Shown here: positions 15,105 to 22,569 of the stretch, piece by piece
Position numbering within the stretch: the first letter of the stretch is position 1
Layout of the letters: each line of letters starts with the position of its first letter
NCBI GenBank assembly: GCA_963675925.2
Contig: CAXXIB010000001.1
Span: 1 to 38,034, forward strand
Reading direction: 5' to 3'
Origin: CAXXOK01 sp963675925
Lineage (GTDB): Bacteria; Bacillota; Clostridia; Christensenellales; Aristaeellaceae
DNA: 38,034 nt
Program-made: the position numbers and the translations under genes
Notes under the pieces: model-generated
Database searches by the model: none
Seen by the model: the letters and a program-made list of their open reading frames with translations, nothing else
Told to the model about the DNA's origin: nothing

Positions 15105-16673
15105 TCAGTCTGCTACAATCCCGATGTTCTCCAAAAACCAGCCCTTCCAGTTGACGGCATCTGTAAACCCGGCCATCTGCTTGCCCGCCACAAAGAACGC
15201 AACACGGCGGGCACTGGCGGCATGCAGCAGGGTGTTAGCCATCGAATAAGCCAGCAGCCTGTCCTCGTCTCCGTTCACGCCCTGCCCTGCCTCCAGAAAA
15301 GTGCTCGACAGGTTGACCAGCAGCGTATCTCCTTGCAGCGAGATGCCGATAATATCGGAATCCTTCAGCATACCGGCCGGTAGCGCGGCGGATACGGCAG
15401 AATCGCTATCCTCTGGCTGCGGCCCTCTAAACAGCTCGTTGAGCAATGCACGGGGGCTGGAGGTCTGATAAAACGCGATCGGGCGGTCAATCTCCCGCAG
15501 CTTCTGCTTGGACGCATCGCAAAAGTAGAGCGTGGCATTGTCCAGTAGCAGCGATGCCATATCCGCACGCCGCATGATACCGTTATCAAACAGTATACCG
15601 CTGGTGCCCGACAGCATCACATGCTCCACCCGCTCGGAATCGATATACACTTCAATCCCCGCCGTGTTTGGCAGGAAGGTCGTCAGCGTATAGCACAGCG
15701 CCGCCAGGCAGCTGGCCCGCGATACCTTGGCCGCCTGCAGCATCTCATCAAACATATAGCTGAAATCCAGCGTAATCAGGCTTCCGCCCAGATCCGTCGG
15801 TTGGGATATAATAGGCGCTTGCAGCAGATACTCCGTGAGCAGCGGCATAGCCGGTGAGCCTTTCACCACGGCTGCCCCGCTGGAGATTTCATTCATCAGG
15901 GTGAGTATCATGTCGATATTGTTCATGCTGTCAAAGCTAATGTTGCGCGCTTCAGCCATCACACCGTTGACAGCCGACAGCGGAAAATACAGCGTTGCTG
16001 TAGTGGTCAGGCGTTTGGATGCGGGATCCTCGCCGGATAACACACGCCGGGACAACTGCTGCTCGTACAGTGCGCCGATATCCTCCCCCATGCTGCGGGT
16101 TAACGAACCCTGCGGCAAGGTGGATGCGATGTCCAGCGCAATGGATCTATCCGTTACAAGGGTATTCACATATTGAATGGTGTCCAGCTCCGTCAGCGTA
16201 TTGGCAATGGCATGGCTAACCAGGCACAGGGTGTTGCGGTCCAGTTGCAGCGCTGAGGCCGCTAAGTTGACCGTCGCCACATCGCCGCTGACCTCGACCG
16301 GGTTTGCCCCAAACAATGCAAGCTTCACCTCACCACCCAGCGGCGATGCGATGGAACTGCCCGGCTGCTCCAAAAGCAATCGTACAATGCTCTCTGCTAC
16401 CAAACGGCCTTCGGACAGAGTAACGTCATCCGTCACAGCAATCAAACGGGTACCATCGTGCCGGGGCAGGAAAAACACGGCAGGCTGGGTGTATTCCAGC
16501 ATCGCGTCGCCAACCGGTGCGTCTGCACTGACTTCTGCCTCCGGCAAGCTGTACACGCGCCCATCCGTCACAGGAATGCCTGTATCCACGCAGGACGAAA
16601 CAGCCAGTGCAGCGCACAGCACGATGACCAATATGCCTGTTTTCAGCCGTCCTGTTTTATTCAATGTCTCCAC
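15105..16673 (-). CDS. lipoprotein with three GerMN-like domains
   Basis: A 522-residue putative lipoprotein, last gene of a two-component operon. The N-terminus has a hydrophobic signal (about 11-26) ending at the lipobox AVSSC with Cys28, so it should be lipid-anchored outside the membrane. Three segments of GerMN type can be seen, at roughly 65-175 (AVFFLPRHDGTRLIAV ...), 226-345 (ATLYFPLSAVNG...) and 380-500 (ATLYFCDASKQKLREI... to AFFVAGKQM). Each begins with a short strand, followed by a helix with LL(E/R)G/P-type wording and a VxVNLS/T strand. GerMN is known from spore germination protein GerM and mycobacterial LpqB. The start is GTG 16673, just past the previous stop, with a modest GGTGG site; a TTG nearby is possible. 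Function: probable sensing or envelope role, inferred. Confidence 0.8.
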   Translation of the reverse strand: METLNKTGRLKTGILVIVLCAALAVSSCVDTGIPVTDGRVYSLPEAEVSADAPVGDAMLEYTQPAVFFLPRHDGTRLIAVTDDVTLSEGRLVAESIVRLLLEQPGSSIASPLGGEVKLALFGANPVEVSGDVATVNLAASALQLDRNTLCLVSHAIANTLTELDTIQYVNTLVTDRSIALDIASTLPQGSLTRSMGEDIGALYEQQLSRRVLSGEDPASKRLTTTATLYFPLSAVNGVMAEARNISFDSMNNIDMILTLMNEISSGAAVVKGSPAMPLLTEYLLQAPIISQPTDLGGSLITLDFSYMFDEMLQAAKVSRASCLAALCYTLTTFLPNTAGIEVYIDSERVEHVMLSGTSGILFDNGIMRRADMASLLLDNATLYFCDASKQKLREIDRPIAFYQTSSPRALLNELFRGPQPEDSDSAVSAALPAGMLKDSDIIGISLQGDTLLVNLSSTFLEAGQGVNGDEDRLLAYSMANTLLHAASARRVAFFVAGKQMAGFTDAVNWKGWFLENIGIVAD

Positions 16674-16674
16674 C

Positions 16675-17649
16675 TCAGGTTTCCGGAATCAGCGCCGTTA
16701 AGTGCGCATACGGCAGCTTCCACACGCCGTTTTCGCGTGTCAGCTGTATAGGATAACTCAACAGCTTCTCATGTTCGGCATCGCCGATGATACGGATCAG
16801 CACCGTGACCACCGCCGTTTGCCCGTCCTGATATACGCTGCCGCCGCTGACGGAAAGAACCTCGATAGCCGGCGCGGCATCTAAAAAGCTGACCAGCGCA
16901 GTATAGGCGGGTTTGTCTGTCAGCGCCAGGTACTTATACATGCGCTCGTAATCGGTTTGCTCCCAGGCATTGAACACCGTGCGCACTGTAGCCTGCGGCG
17001 TAAGCAGCAGCGCTTCATCGCGGATAATCGGCTCGCTCAGCCCTTGTGACCCGTCTAAAAAGTATTCGTTGCTCAGCCGTAAGCTGGTTTGCACTTCGTT
17101 TTTACGGTGCACCAAAAACTGCACGCCCGTATACGGATAGCTTTCCGTAATCGATGCAACCACACTTTGTGTGATGAGTTCCCGCAAGAGCGGCGCTTCC
17201 ACGCGCCAGGCTTCGGTTGTTGCCCAGTCCTCCGGCACATCATCCTGCAAAAATCCCTCATTGAAGGTCACAAACAGCACTTGTCCGTTGTTGGACACCG
17301 CTTCTATCTGTGCGTCCGCAGGAATCATCCGCCGTAGATCGGCATTACCGGCACTAGGGCCTTCCAGCAGTGCCTGGAGTATCGCCTGCTCGGGGCGCTG
17401 GTCCTGCCGCACCGGAATCAGGCGGCTTTCCGCTGCCAGCATGGGTTCGTCCAGATAGCGGAAATACAGCGTTGCTTTGATCGTATTGCGATTGTTTTCA
17501 TCGGCAGTTGCATCATGCAGTTCCTGCGAAAGACCCGGCGCAGGGGTCGCTTCATTCTTTTCCAGGGGATTGAGTTGCTCATAACAGCCCGAAAGTAGCA
17601 GCGGCAATAGGATAACGAGCAGCAGCAAGGCGCGGGTCTTGTGTTTCAT
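16675..17649 (-). CDS. GerMN-domain lipoprotein
   Basis: A 324-residue lipoprotein encoded between the histidine kinase and the triple-GerMN protein. The signal peptide (MKHKTRALLLLVILLPLLLSGC) ends at a textbook lipobox LSGC with Cys22. The GerMN domain covers about 59-175 (ATLYFRYLDEPMLAAESRLI, then QAILQALLEGP and VTFNEGFL). The C-terminal part (about 215-315, TVRTVFNAWEQTDYERMYKYL... to ENGVWKLPYA) resembles an NTF2-like or immune-protein-like fold. The ATG overlaps the kinase stop (TAATG), so translation is coupled. The order regulator-kinase-GerMN lipoprotein parallels mtrA-mtrB-lpqB, which suggests that it modulates the kinase; this is inference. Confidence 0.85.
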   Translation of the reverse strand: MKHKTRALLLLVILLPLLLSGCYEQLNPLEKNEATPAPGLSQELHDATADENNRNTIKATLYFRYLDEPMLAAESRLIPVRQDQRPEQAILQALLEGPSAGNADLRRMIPADAQIEAVSNNGQVLFVTFNEGFLQDDVPEDWATTEAWRVEAPLLRELITQSVVASITESYPYTGVQFLVHRKNEVQTSLRLSNEYFLDGSQGLSEPIIRDEALLLTPQATVRTVFNAWEQTDYERMYKYLALTDKPAYTALVSFLDAAPAIEVLSVSGGSVYQDGQTAVVTVLIRIIGDAEHEKLLSYPIQLTRENGVWKLPYAHLTALIPET

Positions 17650-19058
17650 TAAGAGTCCTCCCCCAATCCCGCCAAGTGGCCGCCCATCGGCAGCTCAATG
17701 GTGAAGGTGGTACCGACACCCTCGGTGGAATCGACCGACACATTACCCCCGTGCATCAGAACAAACTGGTGCACAATGGAAAGGCCAAGGCCTGTACCGC
17801 CGGTATCGCGGCTTCTGGCCTTATCCACGCGGTAGAAGCGATCAAATATATGGGCCTGATCTTCCTTGGGAATACCGGGACCGTTATCGGCAATGGTCAG
17901 CACGGCGTTGCGGCCGGAGCGCACCAGACGCAAGCGGATGACACCGCCGGGCGGTGTGTACTTGATGGCGTTATCTAAGATGTTGTAGATCACCTGGGTT
18001 AGCTTGGCACGGTCGGCATGCATTTCGCAGCCGTCGGACAGATTCACGCGAATCTCCTGCTGTTTTTGCCTGGCTACGATTGACAGCCGCTGCACGACCT
18101 CGGTCACCAAATCGCCGATTTTGAAGCTCTCCAGCCGTAGACGCATGGCGTTGGTATCCATGCTGACCATGGTGAGAAGATCGGAGATAATCAGGTTCAG
18201 TCGGTCGATTTCCGAGTTGACATCGGTCAAAAACTCGGTACGCAGATTGGCCTGCATTTCAGGCTGATAAATGATGTTTTCAAGCAGTATCTTCATGGTA
18301 GACAACGGTGTTTTCAGCTCGTGGCTCGCGTTGGATACAAACTGGTTACGGCTTTTATCCAGCCGCTCCAGTTTTTCTGACATGGTATTAAAGGTCTCGG
18401 CCAGCTTGCGCAGCTCGCCACCGCCCTTCACCGGTACACGGACGGACAAATCCCCGCGCCCCATACGCTGTATGCCGCGAGTCAGCCTGTCGATCGGTTT
18501 AGTAATCAAGCGGGACAGAATCAGCGCGATCACAGCCGCTACGAATGCCGCAATCAGAAAATAGATGATCATGTTTCGTTGCAGAGAGACCAGGCTGGCC
18601 ATCATATCGCCGACGGACGTGGAGTACAGCAGCACGCCTACGGTTTCGCCATTGCTGGTCAGGGCCGCCGAGCAATAGGCTACCCAATCGTCTCCGTTGC
18701 CTTCCAGCGAGGTGAAATACGAAAGTAGCGTTAGTTTCCGGTCCGGGTTAAAGCCGTGCACGCCGTAATCGACCGTGGTTTCGCCCAGCAGCACGGACGC
18801 CACTTCGGGCAGCTCCAGGCGTTTTCCGTTTAGCTCTGAAAAGCTGTCGGCCTGCACCTTGCCGCTGGTATCCAGCACCATCAGCCGCCCGCCCATCTCG
18901 CCGCTGGTCAGCTCCAATAGCGATTGCAGGCTTTGTGAATCCGCCCGTAAAAAAAGCGGCGTCACAACAACGGCCAACTTTTCGGTGGCCGCTTGATCCT
19001 GTGTGCGCCGGTCGTCAAACAAATAGTCGCCTACCAAACCAATTACCGATGCAGCCAC
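17649..19058 (-). CDS. membrane sensor histidine kinase (N-terminus uncertain)
   Basis: The kinase partner of the response regulator just upstream. Counting from GTG 19058 the protein is 469 residues: an extracytoplasmic sensing part (about 15-160), a membrane span (163-183, MIIYFLIAAFVAAVIALILS), HAMP (184-236), the dimerisation domain with the phospho-accepting histidine in SHELKTPL (His246), and the ATPase domain with N-box DNAIKYTPPGG, DNGPGIP and GTGLGLSIV. The GTG lies inside the first membrane span. The frame stays open upstream and encodes NPFSSIRWKYLLAFLLIVVV, clearly the missing half of that span, but contains no ATG, GTG or TTG. True start is therefore probably between about 19136 and 19090, by a rare codon, or there is a sequence error. 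Confidence 0.88.
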   Translation of the reverse strand: MAASVIGLVGDYLFDDRRTQDQAATEKLAVVVTPLFLRADSQSLQSLLELTSGEMGGRLMVLDTSGKVQADSFSELNGKRLELPEVASVLLGETTVDYGVHGFNPDRKLTLLSYFTSLEGNGDDWVAYCSAALTSNGETVGVLLYSTSVGDMMASLVSLQRNMIIYFLIAAFVAAVIALILSRLITKPIDRLTRGIQRMGRGDLSVRVPVKGGGELRKLAETFNTMSEKLERLDKSRNQFVSNASHELKTPLSTMKILLENIIYQPEMQANLRTEFLTDVNSEIDRLNLIISDLLTMVSMDTNAMRLRLESFKIGDLVTEVVQRLSIVARQKQQEIRVNLSDGCEMHADRAKLTQVIYNILDNAIKYTPPGGVIRLRLVRSGRNAVLTIADNGPGIPKEDQAHIFDRFYRVDKARSRDTGGTGLGLSIVHQFVLMHGGNVSVDSTEGVGTTFTIELPMGGHLAGLGEDS

Positions 19059-19131
19059 CGCAAAGTAGCTGACTACGACGATCAGCAGGAAGGCGAGCAG
19101 GTATTTCCACCTGATTGACGAGAACGGGTTG

Positions 19132-19824
19132 TTAATCCTTATCCGTGAAATAGTAGCCCACTCCCCACTTGGTGAAGATGAACTCTGGCTGCGCCGGGTT
19201 ACGCTCGATCTTTTCCCGCAGCCGGCGGATATGCACGTCTACCGTGCGGGCATCGCCGGGGTAATCGTACTTCCATACAATTTCCAGCATTGCTTCGCGG
19301 CTGAAAACCTTGCCGCGGTTGGTAACAAACAGTTGAAGCAGATCAAATTCCTTGGCAGTCAGGCGAACTTCCTTGCCGCCCAGGGTGACAGCGCGGTTTA
19401 CGGCGTTGATTTCCATATCGTGCACGCGGATGGTTTTTTTGGCATCTGCGGGCTGGGTGGCGTTGGTGCGCCGCATAATGGTTTTAATGCGCGCCTTAAC
19501 CTCCAGAATGTTGAACGGCTTGGTCATATAATCGTCCGCGCCGTACTCCAGCCCTAAAATCTTATCAATATGCTCGCCTTTGGCCGTCAGCATGATAATC
19601 GGTACATTGGAATGCTCGCGAATGCGCTGGCACACGGTAATACCGTCCAGCTTGGGTAACATGACATCTAAAAGGATGAAATCATACTTCCCGGCAAAAA
19701 ACTTCGCCAGCGCTTCCTCGCCGTCGGCGGCGGAATCGGTCTCGAACCCCTCTTGCTCAAGGGAGTACTGTAATCCTTTAACAATCAAAGGCTCATCATC
19801 AACGAGCAATATCTTTTTTGCCAT
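19132..19824 (-). CDS. OmpR/PhoB-family response regulator
   Basis: DNA-binding regulator phosphorylated by the adjacent kinase. The receiver domain (1-120) has the acidic pair DD at 9-10, the phosphorylation site Asp53 in LLDVMLP, Thr80 in MLTAK and Lys102 in MTKPF. The winged-helix domain (about 130-228) has VRLTAKEFDLLQLFVTNRGKVFSREAMLEIVW and ARTVDVHIRRLREKIE, followed by the hairpin TKWGVGYYF. I start at ATG 19824 (MAKKILLV), since GAGAGG lies 9 bases upstream and directly abuts the earlier ATG at 19833. It looks closest to the WalR/PhoP/MtrA group, but family membership alone does not give the target genes. Confidence 0.94.
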   Translation of the reverse strand: MAKKILLVDDEPLIVKGLQYSLEQEGFETDSAADGEEALAKFFAGKYDFILLDVMLPKLDGITVCQRIREHSNVPIIMLTAKGEHIDKILGLEYGADDYMTKPFNILEVKARIKTIMRRTNATQPADAKKTIRVHDMEINAVNRAVTLGGKEVRLTAKEFDLLQLFVTNRGKVFSREAMLEIVWKYDYPGDARTVDVHIRRLREKIERNPAQPEFIFTKWGVGYYFTDKD

Positions 19825-19873
19825 TGGATTCATCCTCTCGTTTATTTGCGATTTCGCAGACATGATTAGTATT

Positions 19874-19902
19874 ATTGTAAAACGATCGCACGAAAAAATC
19901 AA
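19874..19902 (-). promoter_or_regulatory. promoter of the regulator-kinase-GerMN operon
   Basis: TTGATT (19902-19897) and TACAAT (19879-19874) on the minus strand are 17 bases apart, 49 bases upstream of the regulator start. Confidence 0.65.
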
Positions 19903-20013
19903 GCAAAATGTAACATTCTTTTTGCTATTACTTTACAAGATACTATATATCTTATTATTTAGTCTTATATCCACAATATAATGTTCATTTGGATTTGATA
20001 CTACAAAAAACCA

Positions 20014-20169
20014 CAAGGGACAATAGCGGAAACCGGTGGTAATAGCGCCGATAGTCCCCGGCGTTTGCGTATTCCCACCCGATAGGCTACCCTTATAGTA
20101 CGAAGATTGCGTGAGTCCGCATCTATAGCAGTTTTACATCGATGCTTGGCATCGGCGGATTTTGTGTTT
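20014..20169 (+). ncRNA. structured leader RNA, candidate riboswitch with terminator, before the octopine-dehydrogenase-family gene
   Basis: The 372-base gap between the two divergent genes holds a TATAAT box (19977-19982, weak -35) and then a leader of about 200 bases. Pairings seen by eye: AAGGG (20015-20019)/CCCTT (20090-20094); TAGC (20024-20027)/GCTA (20086-20089); GGTGG-AAT (20035-20043)/ATT-CCACC (20071-20079) with one mismatch; CGCCG/CGGCG (20046-20050/20059-20063). Next is a separate stem ATAG-GATTGCG/CGCATC-CTAT (20095-20126). Its 3' arm, TCCGC (20116-20120), can instead pair with GCGGA (20155-20159), which encloses CGATGC-TTG-GCATCG and is followed by TTTTGTGTTT. That is terminator versus alternative-stem logic. 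I cannot match it to a known family. Confidence 0.55.
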
Positions 20170-20196
20170 ATCTTTCAATAGAAACGGAGGAAGACC

Positions 20197-21270
20197 ATGA
20201 AAATCACCATTGTAGGAACAGGAAACGGCGGAACGACGATTGGTGCGGATTTGGCGCTGAAAGGGCACCAGGTTACGCTTTTAAAGACATCCAATAAACT
20301 GCACAACGAAAACTTTGCTTACTTGCAAAAGAACAAACAGGTGGAATTCAAGGATACCGACAAAACCAAAACCGCGCATTTCCACAATGTGACCACCGAT
20401 TTTGCGGCGGCGATCCCCGGCGCGGAGTTGATTATTGTGTATCTCTGGACGACTTTTCATAAGGCGATCATCCAAAGAATGCTGCCCTACATACAGGACG
20501 GACAGGTGTTTCTGCTGGAGCCGGGGTACCTGTCCACCTGCTACTTCATGCAGGCGACCAATAAAGATGTTACGGTCATCGAAGCGGAAAGTTCCCCCAT
20601 TGACTGCCGCATTGATAAGCCCGGCAAAGTGCGCGCCCTCTTTCGCAACGTAATGAACCCGTTCGGCGTGTACCCCCATGCCAAGCGCGAAACCGCCACC
20701 AAGGTGCTGGACGCCCTCGGCTATCCCTATATGCTGACCGATAGTGTGATCGAAGCGGCGCTGCACAACCCCAACCTGATTGTTCACACCATCGGGGCGA
20801 TCTTCTCCATTCCCCGTATTGAGCACACCAACGGCCAGTACTGGATGTACAAGGAAGTCTTCACCCCGCATGTGTGGAACATCGTCGAAAGCCTCGATAC
20901 CGAAAAGATGAACGTGCTGGAACGCCTCGGCAGCAAACGCCTGCCCTATGTGGAGGCCTGCAAGCTGCGTAATTCCGAGGATAAAAAGGGAAAAGCGAAA
21001 GCCGCATTTTTCCTGTATGCCAAAAACTCCTCCCCCGAAGGTCCGCATCAGCCCGACTCGCGCTATATCACAGAGGATGTACCCGAGGGACTTGTCATGC
21101 TGGAATCCCTTGGACAGACACTGGGGATTTCTACCCCTACCTGCTCAGGGTTGATTGACGTTGCCTCCGCCGCGATGAAGATTGACTTCCGCAAGGACGG
21201 CCGCACCGTGGAACGGCTTGGATATGAGAATATTCAAAAGATCCTCAGCGATAGTAAGATTGCTATTTAA
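20197..21270 (+). CDS. NAD/NADP octopine/nopaline dehydrogenase family protein
   Basis: A 357-residue dehydrogenase of the opine/2-dehydropantoate reductase-like group. The N-terminal Rossmann domain has the dinucleotide motif GTGNGGTTIGADLALKGH (7-24). The central part ELIIVYLWTTFHKAIIQRMLPYIQDGQVFLLEPGY matches the octopine dehydrogenase NAD-domain pattern, and the C-terminal helical domain includes the catalytic-type histidine in HNPNLIVHTIGAIF and a PTCSGLID segment. Such enzymes join an amino acid to a keto acid reductively or oxidise the product; the actual substrate is unknown. The start ATG is behind ACGGAGGAAG. The structured leader suggests control by a metabolite. The gene stands alone and is closed by its own terminator. 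Confidence 0.85.
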   Translation: MKITIVGTGNGGTTIGADLALKGHQVTLLKTSNKLHNENFAYLQKNKQVEFKDTDKTKTAHFHNVTTDFAAAIPGAELIIVYLWTTFHKAIIQRMLPYIQDGQVFLLEPGYLSTCYFMQATNKDVTVIEAESSPIDCRIDKPGKVRALFRNVMNPFGVYPHAKRETATKVLDALGYPYMLTDSVIEAALHNPNLIVHTIGAIFSIPRIEHTNGQYWMYKEVFTPHVWNIVESLDTEKMNVLERLGSKRLPYVEACKLRNSEDKKGKAKAAFFLYAKNSSPEGPHQPDSRYITEDVPEGLVMLESLGQTLGISTPTCSGLIDVASAAMKIDFRKDGRTVERLGYENIQKILSDSKIAI

Positions 21271-21301
21271 GCTATAAATCAAGAGTTGAGCACAGCAACA
21301 A

Positions 21302-21330
21302 AATCCTCCCCTAAACGGGAGGATTTTTCT
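21302..21330 (+). terminator. intrinsic terminator after the octopine-dehydrogenase-family gene
   Basis: AATCCTCCC pairs with GGGAGGATT around a CTAAAC loop and is followed by TTTTTCTT, 30 bases after the stop codon. Confidence 0.88.
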
Positions 21331-21361
21331 TGCGTTATTTCTTTTAACCGAGCAACGCTGC

Positions 21362-21391
21362 TTGCCGTGCCTGTCTACGATATGCTATGAT
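21362..21391 (+). promoter_or_regulatory. possible promoter of the GH5 gene
   Basis: TTGCCG (21362-21367) and TATGAT (21386-21391) are 18 bases apart, about 94 bases before the start codon. Both boxes deviate from consensus. Confidence 0.4.
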
Positions 21392-21484
21392 AAGGTATCA
21401 AATCATTCATCTATAGAAGCCACATGCAACCCTTCCATTCATGCAGAGCCATGCAATACATAGTAATAAAAGGAGACCCCCCCT

Positions 21485-22507
21485 ATGAAATCACTGCTCC
21501 CCTTATGGAAACGCGGCATCAACCTGGGCAACAGCCTGGATGCCATCGGCGGCGAAACCGCCTGGAAAAACCCCGTTACCACGCAGCCGATGATACAAAT
21601 GTATGCCGATGCGGGCTTTGACATTCTGCGGCTTCCTGTCACCTGGAGCCAGCACATCGGCCCTGCGCCGGAGTATCGCGTCGACCCTGCCTGGATGGAC
21701 CGCGTGCTGGAAGTTGCCGGCTGGGGTGTGGATGCAGGGATGACAGTGATCCTCAACACCCACCACGATTACGACTGGATACGCCCGCAGCTGAGCACGC
21801 TTGCAGACCTTCTGCCTAAGTTTATCGCCCTTTGGACGCAGATTGCAGCGGCCGTTGCCGTGTACGGTGACGAGATTATCCTACAGGGTCTGAACGAGCC
21901 GCGCGTTGGCGATGGCATCGCTGACCAAACCATTGGCACACGGGATGTGCGCTGCGCCATCAATGCGCTCAACTATGCCTTTGTCCACACCGTGCGCCAG
22001 AGCGGAGGCAACAATGCAACGCGCTGGCTGTGCGTGCCGCCCTTTGGCGCGCGTACGCTTCCGGAGTGCATCGCCGATATGATCATCCCGGAGGACGATA
22101 AGGTAATCCTCACCATTCATTCCTACTATCCGGAGCGCTTCTGCTTTGACCACCCCGGCAAGGAAAGCACGCCTGTGTTTGACCCAAGCTGCGAGCAGGA
22201 GCTTGCGCAGGTGTTTCAGACCATAGAAGATTATGCCGTTCCCCACAACGTACCCATTATGATGACCGAGTTTGGCGCGGTAACCAAGCAAATGCCGGAT
22301 AGTAAACCCCGCAACGACGCAGAGCGTGTGAAGTTCGTCAAAGCGCATCTCGCTCATGCAGACCGCTTGGGCATCCCCTGCGTTTGGTGGGACAATAATT
22401 ATTACGATGACGGAGATGAGTGGTTCGGCCTGTATGACCGCGAGACGCTCACCTGCAACAGCCCGGCTGTCGCGGATGCACTGCTGGATTCGGCGGCGAA
22501 GGAATAA
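21485..22507 (+). CDS. glycoside hydrolase family 5 (cellulase-fold) enzyme, apparently cytoplasmic
   Basis: A 340-residue (beta/alpha)8 hydrolase of family GH5. Landmarks are RGINLGNSLDA (10-20), FDILRLPVTW (45-54), NTHHDYDW (91-98), the acid/base glutamate E138 in LQGLNEPR, HSYYPE (about 212-217), the nucleophile E262 in MTEFGAV, and CVWWDNN near the C-terminus. These are all the catalytic elements expected. There is no signal peptide, cell-wall anchor or carbohydrate-binding module, so it probably acts inside the cell on imported oligosaccharides such as beta-glucans or mannans. Substrate cannot be decided. The start ATG follows AAGGAGA. The gene is single, with a strong bidirectional terminator after it. 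Confidence 0.92.
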   Translation: MKSLLPLWKRGINLGNSLDAIGGETAWKNPVTTQPMIQMYADAGFDILRLPVTWSQHIGPAPEYRVDPAWMDRVLEVAGWGVDAGMTVILNTHHDYDWIRPQLSTLADLLPKFIALWTQIAAAVAVYGDEIILQGLNEPRVGDGIADQTIGTRDVRCAINALNYAFVHTVRQSGGNNATRWLCVPPFGARTLPECIADMIIPEDDKVILTIHSYYPERFCFDHPGKESTPVFDPSCEQELAQVFQTIEDYAVPHNVPIMMTEFGAVTKQMPDSKPRNDAERVKFVKAHLAHADRLGIPCVWWDNNYYDDGDEWFGLYDRETLTCNSPAVADALLDSAAKE

Positions 22508-22526
22508 AAGCCCGTCACGAAAGCCA

Positions 22527-22557
22527 CAAAAAAAGCCCCCATGATGGGGGCTTTTTT
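22527..22557. terminator. bidirectional terminator between GH5 and gpmI
   Basis: An A-run, the stem GCCCCCAT/ATGGGGGC and a T-run make a symmetric terminator for the two convergent genes. Confidence 0.92.
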
Positions 22558-22569
22558 GATTGTTATTGC

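Noticed and set aside
20014..20100. Cobalamin riboswitch or T-box, suggested by ACCGGTGG...GTCCCC and GGTGGTAATAGCG
   Set aside because: The cobalamin box order (GGUGNNAAUCC, GCCACUG, GGGAAGG) and the T-box GGUGGNACCGCG core are not met.
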